DNA of 50,946 nucleotides from Lawsonibacter faecis (GTDB taxonomy: Bacteria; Bacillota; Clostridia; Oscillospirales; Oscillospiraceae). This document shows, piece after piece, positions 40,418 to 49,403 of the stretch (the stretch's first letter is position 1; each line of letters begins with the position of its first letter). The position numbers and the translations under genes were made by a program. Where the stretch lies: NCBI RefSeq assembly GCF_014287675.1, contig NZ_JACOPQ010000021.1, positions 1-50,946 on the forward strand. The letters run 5' to 3'. The notes beneath the pieces are model-generated. The model did no database searches, had not been told where the DNA came from, and was given only the letters and a program-made list of their open reading frames with translations.

Positions 40418-41551
40418 ATGGAAAAGGCGAAGGTATATTTTACCGACCTGCGGGCCCTGCCGGGCAACAATCTGCTGCTGAAGCTGCAGAAGCTGATGCG
40501 GGCGGCGGGGGTCGAGAGCATTGATTTCGAGCAGAAGTATGTGGCCGTCAAAATGCACTTCGGCGAGCCGGGCAATCTGGCCTTTCTGCGGCCTAACTAT
40601 GCCAGGGCGGTTGCCGACGTGATAAAGGAGCTGGGGGGACGGCCCTTCCTCACCGACTGCAACACCCTCTACCCCGGCCTCAGAAAAAATGCCCTGGACC
40701 ATCTGGACGCCGCGGCGGAGAACGGCTTCAACCCCACCACCACCGGCTGCCAGGTGATCATCGGGGACGGACTCAAGGGCACGGACGACGTGGCGGTCAG
40801 CGTCATCGGCGGCGAGTACGTGAAGGAGGCCAAGATCGGCCGGGCGGTGATGGACGCGGATATTTTCGTGAGCCTCTCCCACTTCAAGGGTCACGAGTCT
40901 ACCGGCTTCGGCGGCGCGCTGAAGAATATCGGCATGGGCTGCGGCAGCCGGGCGGGCAAGATGGAGCAGCACGCCGGCGGCAAGCCGGAGGTGCGCACGG
41001 AGCGGTGCCGCAAATGCCGCGCCTGCGCCAGAAGCTGCGGCCAGGACGCCATCGCCTTCGACGGAAACGAGGGCACGGCCCGGATTAACCACGACAGATG
41101 CGTGGGCTGCGGCCGCTGCATCGGCGCGTGCAATTTCGACGCCATCTTCAACCCGAACGACTCCACCAACGTGGAGCTTTGCTGCAAGATGGCCGAGTAC
41201 GCCAAGGCGGTGGTGGACGGCCGCCCCCAGTTCCATATCAGCCTGGTCATCGACGTCTCGCCCCTGTGCGACTGCTACAGCGGCAACGATCTGCCCATTC
41301 TGCCCGACGTGGGCATGTTCGCCTCCTTCGACGCGGTGGCGCTGGACCAGGCCTGCGCCGACGCCTGCCAGAGGCAGGCTGTCATCCCCGGGTCCGTGCT
41401 GGACGAGCATATGCACGCCCAGGGCTTCTGCGACCACCACGACCATTTCAAGAATACCGAGCCCAACTCCGAGTGGGAGGCCTGCCTGGCCCACGCCGAG
41501 AAGATCGGCATGGGGACGCGGCAGTATGAGCTGATTACCGTAAAATCATAA
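40418..41551 (+). CDS. DUF362-domain protein with two 4Fe-4S motifs
   Basis: This 377-residue protein has a long DUF362 domain (KVYFTDLRALPGNNLLLKLQ, then KMHFGEPGN and SHFKGHESTGFGGALKN) interrupted by a ferredoxin segment near 190-245 with CRKCRACARSCG and CVGCGRCIGACN. DUF362 ferredoxin-like proteins are common in anaerobes and are thought to be electron carriers or enzymes of unknown substrate. The ATG follows AAGGAG. It is 21 bases downstream of the exporter-like gene, likely in one transcript with it and the GNAT. Confidence 0.85.
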   Translation: MEKAKVYFTDLRALPGNNLLLKLQKLMRAAGVESIDFEQKYVAVKMHFGEPGNLAFLRPNYARAVADVIKELGGRPFLTDCNTLYPGLRKNALDHLDAAAENGFNPTTTGCQVIIGDGLKGTDDVAVSVIGGEYVKEAKIGRAVMDADIFVSLSHFKGHESTGFGGALKNIGMGCGSRAGKMEQHAGGKPEVRTERCRKCRACARSCGQDAIAFDGNEGTARINHDRCVGCGRCIGACNFDAIFNPNDSTNVELCCKMAEYAKAVVDGRPQFHISLVIDVSPLCDCYSGNDLPILPDVGMFASFDAVALDQACADACQRQAVIPGSVLDEHMHAQGFCDHHDHFKNTEPNSEWEACLAHAEKIGMGTRQYELITVKS

Positions 41552-41553
41552 GA

Positions 41554-41587
41554 AAGAGGGGGGCCGGCGCCGCCGCCCCCCCCTCTT
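41554..41587 (+). terminator. Hairpin after the DUF362 gene
   Basis: AAGAGGGGGG pairs with CCCCCCTCTT around a GC-rich centre, 2 bases after the stop. No T tract follows. The remaining gap to 41736 shows no gene or riboswitch I can recognise. Confidence 0.45.
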
Positions 41588-41736
41588 CGCTCCTTACGCG
41601 GCCGCAGCCGGAACGGGTCCTTCAGGCCGCCGTATCTCAAGCGGCTGAGCTTGAAAACACACCTGTTCAGTGGGCAATTCGTAACTCCGATTATGAAATA
41701 CTTGTAAATAATTTGTGACAAATGGTCAAATGGCGG

Positions 41737-41765
41737 TTGCTCTTTGGTAAAGACTGCGCTATAAT
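41737..41765 (+). promoter_or_regulatory. Promoter of the BMP lipoprotein gene
   Basis: TTGCTC (41737-41742) and a perfect TATAAT (41760-41765) are 17 bases apart, giving a leader of about 75 nt. Confidence 0.75.
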
Positions 41766-41846
41766 GACACCGTAAAGCCCAGGGAGGAACGGAGATTTTG
41801 TCTGTACCGAACTGGGGTTATTTGTTTGAAAGGAAGGTAGATTACA

Positions 41847-43064
41847 TTGAAGAAGTCCCGTAAGATTCTTGCGCTGGTCCTGTCTCTTGCCCTGGTTTTC
41901 GCTCTGGCTGCCTGTACCAACAACGACACGCCCAGTGGCGGCGACACCACCAGCCCCTCCCCCAGCGCCAGCACCCCCGTTGAAACTCCCGATGCCAGCA
42001 AGACCCCGGAGAACACCCCCGCCGCCAGCGACTACGCCGTCGCCATGATCACCGACTACGGCGATATCACCGACCAGTCCTTCAACCAGACCACCTATGA
42101 GGCCTGCAACGAGTACTGCACCGCCAACGGCGTGAAGTTCAACTACTACAAGCCCAACGGCGACTCCACCGCTGAGCGCGTCGCCATGGTGGACGCCGCC
42201 GTGGTCGACGGCTATAACGTCATCGTGATGCCCGGCTACGCGTTTGCCGAGACCATCAAGGAGACCGCCGAGATGTATCCCGACGTCATCTTCATCGCTC
42301 TGGACGTGGGCGAGGGCGACCTGGGCGACTATGCCGCCAGCCTGCCCGGCAACGTCTACTGCGCCGTGTACCAGGAAGAGCTCTGCGGCTACATGGCCGG
42401 CTACGCCGCTGTGAAGCTGGGCTACAGCCACCTGGGCTTCCTGGGCGGCATGGCCGTTCCCGCCGTCGTCCGCTATGGCTACGGCTTCGTGCAGGGCGCT
42501 GACGCCGCCGCAGCCGAGACCGGCACGGACGTGACCGTCGAGTACGTTTACGGCAACCAGTTCTTCGGCGACGCCGACATCACCGGCGTGATGGACACCT
42601 GGTATCAGAACCTGGGCGTTGAGGCCGTGTTCGCCTGCGGCGGCGGCATTTACACCTCCGCTGCCGAGGCCGCTGCCAAGACCGGTGGCAAGGTCATCGG
42701 CGTTGACACCGACCAATCCGGCATCATCGACGCTTACGGCGAGGGCATGACCGTTACCTCCGCCATGAAGGGCCTGGCCGCCACTGTCAAGACCATGCTG
42801 GCTGAGGTCGAGGCGGGTAACTTCGCCAACCACGGCGGCAAGATCGAGACCCTGGGCCTTGTCTCCGCCACCGATGTTGAGTCCAACTACGTGCAGCTCC
42901 CCGTAGCCACCACTCAGTTCAACGACAACTTCACCGAGGCCGACTACGTTGCCCTGGTGGGCAAGATGCTCGACGGCACCGTCACCGTGTCCAACGACAC
43001 CACCGTGGAGCCCGCTGCCAACGCCACTACCGCTACCGTGAACTCCTACGGCAACATTAAGTAA
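41847..43064 (+). CDS. BMP-family nucleoside-binding lipoprotein
   Basis: This 405-residue substrate-binding lipoprotein has signal peptide residues 1-22 with lipobox LAAC, then a Thr/Ser/Pro-rich tether (25-60). The BMP domain (62-385) includes AMITDYGDITDQSFNQTTYE, FIALDVGEGD, GFLGGMAVPAVVRYGYGF and VIGVDTDQSG. This family (BmpA, TmpC, Med) binds purine nucleosides for an ABC importer. The start codon is TTG at 41847 with AAGGAAGG about 10 bases upstream; no nearby ATG fits. A terminator after it, then a second promoter, let it be made in excess over the transporter. Confidence 0.9.
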   Translation: MKKSRKILALVLSLALVFALAACTNNDTPSGGDTTSPSPSASTPVETPDASKTPENTPAASDYAVAMITDYGDITDQSFNQTTYEACNEYCTANGVKFNYYKPNGDSTAERVAMVDAAVVDGYNVIVMPGYAFAETIKETAEMYPDVIFIALDVGEGDLGDYAASLPGNVYCAVYQEELCGYMAGYAAVKLGYSHLGFLGGMAVPAVVRYGYGFVQGADAAAAETGTDVTVEYVYGNQFFGDADITGVMDTWYQNLGVEAVFACGGGIYTSAAEAAAKTGGKVIGVDTDQSGIIDAYGEGMTVTSAMKGLAATVKTMLAEVEAGNFANHGGKIETLGLVSATDVESNYVQLPVATTQFNDNFTEADYVALVGKMLDGTVTVSNDTTVEPAANATTATVNSYGNIK

Positions 43065-43080
43065 GAAACCGCATCGGTCC

Positions 43081-43115
43081 AAAAGAGGACGGGGCTTGCC
43101 CCCGTCCTCTTTTTT
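43081..43115 (+). terminator. Terminator after the BMP gene
   Basis: A GC-rich stem (AAAAGAGGACGGGG) with a short loop is followed by T6, 17 bases past the stop. Confidence 0.85.
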
Positions 43116-43180
43116 GCGCAGACAGGTTCCGGGGTGCACAAAAATATTTTCTTTTTTCCATTCAAAATAGTCATTTTTCC

Positions 43181-43209
43181 TTGGAAGTGCCGCCTCAATG
43201 TCGTATAAT
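43181..43209 (+). promoter_or_regulatory. Promoter of the nucleoside ABC transporter genes
   Basis: TTGGAA (43181-43186) and a perfect TATAAT (43204-43209) are 17 bases apart, about 60 bases before the ATPase start. Confidence 0.75.
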
Positions 43210-43271
43210 AAGTACAGTTAACAGCTACAGTCTCAGCGCTGCGAAAAGAAAACAAGGGGGAGGTCGTTGGC

Positions 43272-44801
43272 TTGGAACAACCATACGCCATTGAAATGCT
43301 GAACATCACCAAGAGGTTTCCCGGCATTATCGCAAACGACAATATCACGCTGCAGCTGAAAAAGGGTGAGATCCACGCGCTGTTGGGCGAAAACGGCGCC
43401 GGCAAGTCCACACTGATGAGCGTGCTCTTCGGACTCTACCAGCCCGAGGAGGGCATCATCAAAAAGGATGGCCGGGAGGTCTCCATCAAGAATCCCAACG
43501 ACGCCAACGAGCTGGGAATCGGCATGGTGCACCAGCACTTCAAGCTGGTGGACGTCTTCACGGTCCTGGACAACATCATCATGGGCGTGGAGCCCACCAA
43601 GGGGCCCTTCCTGCAGAAGGACGACGCCCGGAAGAAGGTGGTGGCCCTCTCCGAGAAGTACGGACTCATGGTGGACCCGGACGCCCTGGTGGAGAACATC
43701 ACCGTCGGTATGCAGCAGCGTACCGAGATCCTCAAAATGCTCTACCGCGAAAATGAGATTCTGATCTTCGACGAGCCCACCGCCGTCCTCACCCCCCAGG
43801 AGATCGACGAGCTGATGGATATTATGCGGGGCCTCCGGGCCGAGGGCAAGAGCATCCTCTTCATCACCCACAAGCTCAACGAGATCAAGGCGGTGGCCGA
43901 CCGCTGCTCCGTCCTGCGCAAGGGCAAGTACATCGGCACCGTGGACGTGGCGAGCACCAGCAAGGAGGAATTGTCCAAGATGATGGTGGGCCGGGACGTG
44001 GATTTCGTGGTGCACAAGGAGCCCGCCAAGCCCGGCGACGTGGTTTTGGATGTGGAGGGTGTGACCGTGGCCTCCAAGGCCCACAAGAACAACGCCGTCA
44101 AGGACGTCTCCTTCCAGTGCCGTGCGGGCGAGATCGTCTGCATCGCCGGCATCGACGGCAACGGCCAGAGCGAGCTGGTCTACGGCCTTACCGGCATTGA
44201 GCCCCTGGCTGCGGGAAAGATTGTCCTCAAGGGGCATGACGTTACCCACGCCAGTATCCGCAAGCGCTCCACCTCGGGCGTCAGCCACATCCCCGAGGAC
44301 CGGCATAAGTACGGCCTGGTGCTGGACTACTCCCTGGAGGACAATATGGTGCTCCAGCGGTACTTCGAGCCGGAGTTCGTCCAGGCGGGCTTCCTCAAGC
44401 GCAAGGCCATCCGGGCCTACGCCGAGAAGCTCATCGAGCAGTACGACGTCCGCTCCGGCCAGGGCCCCATCACCGCCGCGCGCAGCATGTCCGGCGGAAA
44501 CCAGCAGAAGGCCATCGTGGCCCGCGAGATCGACAAGAACCCCGAACTGCTCATCGCCGTCCAGCCCACCCGCGGCCTGGACGTGGGCGCCATTGAGTAC
44601 ATACACAGCCAGATCGTGGCCCAGCGGGACGCCGGCAAGGCGGTGCTGCTGGTGAGCCTGGAGCTGGACGAGGTCATGGCCCTGTCCGACCGCATCCTCG
44701 TCATGTACGAGGGGGAGATTGTGGGCGAGCTGGACCCCAAGACCACCACCGTGCAGGAGCTGGGCCTCTACATGGCGGGCGCCAAGAGGGAGGGAAAGTA
44801 A
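43272..44801 (+). CDS. Nucleoside ABC transporter ATP-binding protein (NupO/YufO type)
   Basis: This 509-residue protein has two ABC domains. Domain 1 has Walker A GENGAGKST (near 41), Walker B ILIFDEPTAVL (near 158) and His in FITHKLNE. Domain 2 has a degenerate Walker A GIDGNGQSE (near 294), signature SGGNQQKA (near 407) and QPTRGLD in place of DEPT. This asymmetry is normal for the RbsA/YufO group. The start is TTG at 43272, 8 bases after GGGGGAGG. It energises import with the two permeases that follow (gap 3 bases). Confidence 0.93.
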   Translation: MEQPYAIEMLNITKRFPGIIANDNITLQLKKGEIHALLGENGAGKSTLMSVLFGLYQPEEGIIKKDGREVSIKNPNDANELGIGMVHQHFKLVDVFTVLDNIIMGVEPTKGPFLQKDDARKKVVALSEKYGLMVDPDALVENITVGMQQRTEILKMLYRENEILIFDEPTAVLTPQEIDELMDIMRGLRAEGKSILFITHKLNEIKAVADRCSVLRKGKYIGTVDVASTSKEELSKMMVGRDVDFVVHKEPAKPGDVVLDVEGVTVASKAHKNNAVKDVSFQCRAGEIVCIAGIDGNGQSELVYGLTGIEPLAAGKIVLKGHDVTHASIRKRSTSGVSHIPEDRHKYGLVLDYSLEDNMVLQRYFEPEFVQAGFLKRKAIRAYAEKLIEQYDVRSGQGPITAARSMSGGNQQKAIVAREIDKNPELLIAVQPTRGLDVGAIEYIHSQIVAQRDAGKAVLLVSLELDEVMALSDRILVMYEGEIVGELDPKTTTVQELGLYMAGAKREGK

Positions 44802-44804
44802 GAG

Positions 44805-46001
44805 ATGAAACAGGATAGGAATGCCCCGACCCTTCTCCAGCGCAAAGGCGTACAGTCCCTGGTCGCGTCGCTGCTGTGCATCGTCATCGGCCTGCTGATC
44901 GGCTTCGTCGTGCTCCTGGTCATCAATCCCACCGGCGCGTGGGTAGGCATCAAGACCATCGTGGAGAACTTCCTCTACTATCCCAGCGGCGCCGCCCGGA
45001 TGAAGTACCTGGGCAGCACCCTGGTGAAGACCGCGCCCCTGCTCATGTGCTCCCTGTCCATCCTCTTCGCGTACAAGGTGGGCCTCTTCAATATCGGCGC
45101 CGCCGGGCAGTACGTCATCGGCGCGGGCGCCAGCCTCTATTTCGCCCTGGGCCTGGGGATGCCCTGGTATGTCTGCCTCCTGGCGGCCATGGCCGCCGGC
45201 GCCCTTCTGGGCGGCATCTCCGGCGCGCTGAAGGCCTACTGCAACGTGAACGAGGTTATCTCCTGCATCATGCTCAACTGGATTAGCCTGTACGCTGTCA
45301 ATATGGTGCTCAGCACCGTAAAGGAGGTCGCCAGCCCCTATACGCTGACCCTCTCCAGCACCAATCCCGGCGCCATCCTGCCCAGCCTGGGCCTGGGCAA
45401 GCTCTTCAGCAATAACCAGTACGTCACCATCGCCATCCCCCTGGTGGTCGTGATGGCCATCCTGGTCTGGGTGGTGCTGGAGAAGACCAAGTTCGGCTAC
45501 GAGCTGAAGGCCACCGGCTTCAATAAGTATGCCGCCAGGTACTGCGGTATGAAGGAAAAGCGCAATATCATCCTGACCATGGTCATCGCCGGCGGTCTGG
45601 CCGGCATGGGCGCGGCGCTGTTCTTCCTCACCGGGTTCGAGCAGTGGCAGTGCACCCAGTCCTCGGTCCCCGGCATGGGCTTCAACGGCATCGCCGCGGC
45701 CTTCCTGGGCGGCCTGAACCCCATCGGCGCCATCTTCTCGTCCTATTTCATCCAGCACATCACCAACGGCGGCGCGTATCTGGATAAGACCATGTACTCC
45801 GCCCAGATCTCCGATCTCATCTCCTCCCTCATCATCTACCTGTGCGGCTTCGTGCTCTTCTTCAAGCATTTTATGGATATGCGCACCGCCAAGAAGCAGG
45901 AGCGGGAGTCCGTGGCCGCCAAGGCGGCCGAGGCGGCAAAAGCCGCGGAGGAAGTTAAGACGGAAGAAGTATCCGACGACGGGAAAGGAGGCGATCAGTA
46001 A
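44805..46001 (+). CDS. Nucleoside ABC transporter permease (NupP type)
   Basis: This 398-residue permease has about nine membrane helices and family motifs KVGLFNIGAAGQYVIGA (near 90), CNVNEVISCIMLNWI (near 146) and FGYELKATGFNKYAARYCGM (near 232). The C-terminal 40 residues are an Ala/Lys/Glu-rich cytoplasmic tail. RBS GGGAAAG precedes the ATG. It shares a base with the next gene (TAATG at 45999-46003). Confidence 0.93.
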   Translation: MKQDRNAPTLLQRKGVQSLVASLLCIVIGLLIGFVVLLVINPTGAWVGIKTIVENFLYYPSGAARMKYLGSTLVKTAPLLMCSLSILFAYKVGLFNIGAAGQYVIGAGASLYFALGLGMPWYVCLLAAMAAGALLGGISGALKAYCNVNEVISCIMLNWISLYAVNMVLSTVKEVASPYTLTLSSTNPGAILPSLGLGKLFSNNQYVTIAIPLVVVMAILVWVVLEKTKFGYELKATGFNKYAARYCGMKEKRNIILTMVIAGGLAGMGAALFFLTGFEQWQCTQSSVPGMGFNGIAAAFLGGLNPIGAIFSSYFIQHITNGGAYLDKTMYSAQISDLISSLIIYLCGFVLFFKHFMDMRTAKKQERESVAAKAAEAAKAAEEVKTEEVSDDGKGGDQ

Positions 46002-46942
46002 TGTTGCTGCTGATTCAGTATACGCTGATTTTCGCCTCGGTTCTGATGCTGGTTGCCCTGGGCGGCTGCTTCTCCGAGCACTCCGGCGTTATCAACATCG
46101 GTCTGGAGGGCATCATGGTCATGGGCGCCCTGGGCGGCGCGCTGATGATGAAATTCCTCCCCGCGGGCACCTCTGCGCCCGTCATGCTGCTGCTGGTCGT
46201 CCTGGCGGCCATGGCCCTGGGCCTCATCTACTCGCTGCTGCTGGCCGTGGCGGCCGTTAACTTCAAGGCGGACCAGACCCTGGTCGGCACCGCCATGAAC
46301 CTGCTTGGCACCGCCGCCGCCACCGTCTTCGTCAAGGCGATGAACACCGCTGAGAACGCCAGCAACGTCTCCTCCACCATCCAGTATATCGACGCGAAGA
46401 AGGCCTTCCTGGTCAATATCGGCGGCTTCGAGTTCAACTGGTTCATGGTGCTGGCCCTGGCCGCCCTGGTCCTGGCCTATGTGACGCTCTACAAGACCCG
46501 CTTCGGCCTGCGGCTGTGCGCCTGCGGCGAGCATCCCCAGGCGGCTGACAGCGTGGGCATCAACGTCTATAAGATGCGCTACGCGGGCGTCCTGATCTCG
46601 GGCGTCCTGGGCGGACTGGGCGGCGTGGTCTACATCACCGCCGGCGTCAGCGAGTGGAAGTTTGAAAACGGCGTGGCCGGCTTCGGCTTCCTGGCACTGG
46701 CCGTTATGATCTTCGGCCAGTGGAAGCCCACCCGCATCGCGCTCGCGGCCCTGGTCTTCGGCCTGTTCCGGGCCCTGGGCAATGTGTACACCGGCTTTGA
46801 TTTCCTCAAGGCGCTGAACCTTCCCAGCGGCGTGTACAATATGCTGCCCTACATCATCTCCCTGGTCATCCTGGCCTTTACGTCCAAGAAGTCCCGGGCG
46901 CCGAAAGCGGAGGGCGTGCCCTACGACAAGGGACAGCGATAG
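46001..46942 (+). CDS. Nucleoside ABC transporter permease (NupQ type)
   Basis: This 313-residue permease has about eight membrane helices and motifs HSGVINIGLEGIMVMGAL (near 27), NFKADQTLVGTAMNLLG (near 87) and FGLRLCACGEHPQAADSVGI (near 168). The start overlaps the stop of the preceding permease and follows GGAGGCGATCAGTA. It forms the membrane channel with the NupP-type subunit. A strong terminator lies 70 bases downstream. Confidence 0.93.
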   Translation: MLLLIQYTLIFASVLMLVALGGCFSEHSGVINIGLEGIMVMGALGGALMMKFLPAGTSAPVMLLLVVLAAMALGLIYSLLLAVAAVNFKADQTLVGTAMNLLGTAAATVFVKAMNTAENASNVSSTIQYIDAKKAFLVNIGGFEFNWFMVLALAALVLAYVTLYKTRFGLRLCACGEHPQAADSVGINVYKMRYAGVLISGVLGGLGGVVYITAGVSEWKFENGVAGFGFLALAVMIFGQWKPTRIALAALVFGLFRALGNVYTGFDFLKALNLPSGVYNMLPYIISLVILAFTSKKSRAPKAEGVPYDKGQR

Positions 46943-47011
46943 TCCTTCTGGGCTTATCTTACCAGAGGGACGAAGCCTCCAAATAGGACATCTGTCATAT
47001 TCCATATGTAG

Positions 47012-47047
47012 AAAAGCAGCAGCACCCGAAAGGGTGCTGCTGCTTTT
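47012..47047. terminator. Bidirectional terminator between the transporter and Crp/Fnr genes
   Basis: A 16-bp perfect stem (AAAAGCAGCAGCACCC) with a GAAA tetraloop and T4 on both strands sits between convergent transcripts. Confidence 0.92.
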
Positions 47048-47106
47048 GTCCTGAACGGGAGGGTCCCTCGTCTCCGCCGCGGCGGGGCGGGGGAAGAGGG
47101 GGATTC

Positions 47107-47790
47107 TCACAGCTCCAGCGGCTCAATATCGGCCCCCAGCGCGGCCAGGCGCTTTCTGTCCAGCAGGCGCCATCCGGCGGGGGTCTTCTCCAGCAGGCCC
47201 TGCTCCGCAAAGCGGCCCATGACCCGGGAGAGCTGCCGGTAGCTCACCCCCAGCAGCTCCGCCGTCCGGGTCAGGTTGGCCTGGAAGACCCCCTCCCGCG
47301 CGGCGCCCACAATGTAGGCGGCCAGCCGCTGATCCAGGGGGAAGAGGAGGTTGTTGGCGGAGTAGATGGAGTCCTTGATCATCTCCCGGGAGAGGCGGCG
47401 GACGCAGCAGCGCAGAAAGTCCAGATCGCTGAGAAGGGCCTCCCGCTGCCGGGGGATGGAGCCGCCGGCGCAGAGGACGTCCCCGCCGTCGGCCCGCAGG
47501 TCAGCGGTGGCGTGGGTGTTCCCCAGGGCCACCTCCACGTCGCCGCAGATGAGGGAGCCGCACTGACAGTAGGTGATGATGTGGGTCCGCCCGTGGGGTG
47601 GTGTGAGGGAGACCGTGACCCGGCCCTCCAGCAGGAAGAGAAGCTGGGGCACCGGCTCCCGGTAGCGGCAGAGATACTCCCCCTTCTGGTAGCGCAGCAG
47701 CTGCCAGGAGTACCGCGAGAGCCAGGGATATTCGCCGTCGAAAGAGGCCAGGTAGCGCCTGAGCAGCGCCTCGTCGCGCAGAATTTCCAT
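47107..47790 (-). CDS. Crp/Fnr-family transcriptional regulator
   Basis: This 227-residue protein has a cyclic-nucleotide-binding-like beta barrel (about 20-120, YQKGEYLCRYREPVPQLLFL then GRVTVSL), a dimer helix and a C-terminal winged helix with TRTAELLGVSYRQLSRVMGR (near 175-194). The cysteines are not arranged as an Fnr iron-sulfur cluster. The ATG follows a GGGGGGC stretch. It is the last gene of the minus-strand group after the MATE gene, separated by a terminator-like hairpin. Ligand and targets unknown; the efflux pump is a candidate. Confidence 0.85.
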   Translation of the reverse strand: MEILRDEALLRRYLASFDGEYPWLSRYSWQLLRYQKGEYLCRYREPVPQLLFLLEGRVTVSLTPPHGRTHIITYCQCGSLICGDVEVALGNTHATADLRADGGDVLCAGGSIPRQREALLSDLDFLRCCVRRLSREMIKDSIYSANNLLFPLDQRLAAYIVGAAREGVFQANLTRTAELLGVSYRQLSRVMGRFAEQGLLEKTPAGWRLLDRKRLAALGADIEPLEL

Positions 47791-47823
47791 TCAATAGCCC
47801 CCCTTTCAGAAAAGTATATCATA

Positions 47824-47848
47824 AGAGCCTTGGCATTGCCAAGGCTCT
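47824..47848 (-). terminator. Terminator between the MATE and Crp/Fnr genes
   Basis: An 11-bp perfect stem (AGAGCCTTGGC) with a three-base loop, followed on the minus strand by TATGATAT. It is a modest terminator, so readthrough into the regulator is possible. Confidence 0.6.
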
Positions 47849-47857
47849 CAGGGAGAA

Positions 47858-49225
47858 TTAAATCAGCTTGATGCGCTTCCACTTTCCGCGCCAGAAGCGG
47901 ACCAGGAAGACCACGGCCCGGACAATCCAGTCGCAGAACATGGCCAGCCACACGCCCAGCAGGCCCATGCCCAGGCCCCAGGAGCAGGCGAAGAGATAAC
48001 TCAGTGCCACCCGGCAGATGAACATGGACGCCAGGGAGATGCTCATGGTGAAGATGGCGTCGCCCGACGCCCGCAGGGCGTTGGGCAGCGTGAAGGACAT
48101 GGGCCAGAAGACCGCCGTGAACACGGCGCACCAGCGCAGGACCTCGGCGGCCATGGCGGCAGCGGCGGGGGAGAGGTCAAAAAGCCCCACCAGCGGCCCC
48201 GCCGCGCAGAACAGAATGAGGCACATGGTGCCCATGGAGAGGTAGCAGATGATCATGAGCTTCCTGGCGTAGGAGACCGCCTGGTCCAGGTACTGGGCGC
48301 CCACGCACTGGCCGATGACCGTCACCATTGCCAGGCCGATTGCCTGTCCGGGGACGTTGACCACGCTGGCGATGCTGTTGGCAATGCCGTTGGCGGCCAC
48401 GGCGGCGGTGCCGAAGGTGGTGATGAGGCTGAGCACAATCAGCTTGCCCGCCTGAAATAGGCCGTTCTCCAGGCCGTTGGGGATGCCGATGGTGAGGATG
48501 CGCCGGACCATAATCCAGTGGAACTCGGGGCGGAAGAGCCTGTCAATCCGCAGTACGCAGTCGGGCCGCTGGAGCAGGAAAAGAATGATCACCGCCGCCG
48601 CAATGCGGGAGACCAGCGTGCCGATGCCCGCGCCCAGCGCGCCCATGCCGTACCCGTAGATCAAAATGGCGTTGACCGTGATGTTGATGATGTTTACGAT
48701 CAGGGAGTTGAACATGGACACCCGGCTGTTGCCCATGGAGCGGAAAAGGGCCGCGCCGGCGTTGTAGATGGACATGAAGGGGTAGGCCAGGGCGGTGGCG
48801 ATGAAGTAGGCCAGGGCGCTGTCCATCACGTCGGGCTCAATTTGGCCGAAGATCAGCGAGAGCATATGCTGCCGGAAGACCAGCGCCAGCACCATCAGCA
48901 CCGTGGACACCACCGCCACGGCGTAGAGCAGCTGCTTGGCGGCGGTCCTGGCATGGTCCGCCTCGCGGCGGCCCAGGTACTGGGACACCACCACCGCGCC
49001 GCCGGTGGCCAGGGCGGCGAAGACCTGAATGAGCAGTATGTTGATATTATCCACCAGTGAGACGCCGGCGATGGCGGCCTCGCCCGCCGAGGTGACCATG
49101 ACCGTGTCCGCCATGCCCACCGTCATCAGCAGAAACTGCTCGATGACAAGCGGGATGATCAGTCTCACCAGGGCCTGCCGGGAAAAGAGCGGCTTCTGGT
49201 CCAGAGCCTGGACTTGCGCTTCCAT
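47858..49225 (-). CDS. MATE-family multidrug efflux transporter
   Basis: This 455-residue protein has twelve predicted membrane helices in two MatE halves: PLVIEQFLLMTVGMADTVMV (near 27-46), GGAVVVSQYLGRREADHA (near 80), then GIPNGLENGLFQAGK (near 245) and GIANSIASVVNVPGQAIGLA. The C-terminus is basic (RGKWKRIKLI). I chose ATG at 49225 (MEAQVQALDQ) because GAAGGAGG lies 8 bases upstream; an earlier in-frame start lacks one. It would export cationic compounds using a Na+ or H+ gradient. Confidence 0.92.
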   Translation of the reverse strand: MEAQVQALDQKPLFSRQALVRLIIPLVIEQFLLMTVGMADTVMVTSAGEAAIAGVSLVDNINILLIQVFAALATGGAVVVSQYLGRREADHARTAAKQLLYAVAVVSTVLMVLALVFRQHMLSLIFGQIEPDVMDSALAYFIATALAYPFMSIYNAGAALFRSMGNSRVSMFNSLIVNIINITVNAILIYGYGMGALGAGIGTLVSRIAAAVIILFLLQRPDCVLRIDRLFRPEFHWIMVRRILTIGIPNGLENGLFQAGKLIVLSLITTFGTAAVAANGIANSIASVVNVPGQAIGLAMVTVIGQCVGAQYLDQAVSYARKLMIICYLSMGTMCLILFCAAGPLVGLFDLSPAAAAMAAEVLRWCAVFTAVFWPMSFTLPNALRASGDAIFTMSISLASMFICRVALSYLFACSWGLGMGLLGVWLAMFCDWIVRAVVFLVRFWRGKWKRIKLI

Positions 49226-49278
49226 GTCCGCGCCTCCTTCTGTCTGTGTCTGAAAGTTGCTTCCTGTCACGAAGTACT

Positions 49279-49306
49279 ATTCTAGCACGATAAAGCGGAT
49301 TTACAA
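49279..49306 (-). promoter_or_regulatory. Promoter of the MATE gene
   Basis: On the minus strand TTGTAA (49306-49301) and TAGAAT (49284-49279) are 16 bases apart, about 55 bases before the ATG. Confidence 0.55.
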
Positions 49307-49332
49307 GGGGGAGATTTACACAAAATTTACGC

Positions 49333-49366
49333 AAAAGGGGCGGCTCCAACTGGAGCCGCCCCTTTT
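49333..49366. terminator. Terminator of the amidohydrolase gene
   Basis: A 16-bp perfect stem (AAAAGGGGCGGCTCCA) with a two-base centre and T4/A4 flanks lies 38 bases past the amidohydrolase stop on the minus strand. Confidence 0.88.
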
Positions 49367-49403
49367 TATGCATCAATCGGTAGGATATCGGCCGGAAGCC
49401 CTC

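Noticed and set aside
41588..41846. Purine riboswitch before the nucleoside-binding lipoprotein gene
   Set aside because: I looked for the conserved junction and loop sequences of purine-type riboswitches and did not find them.
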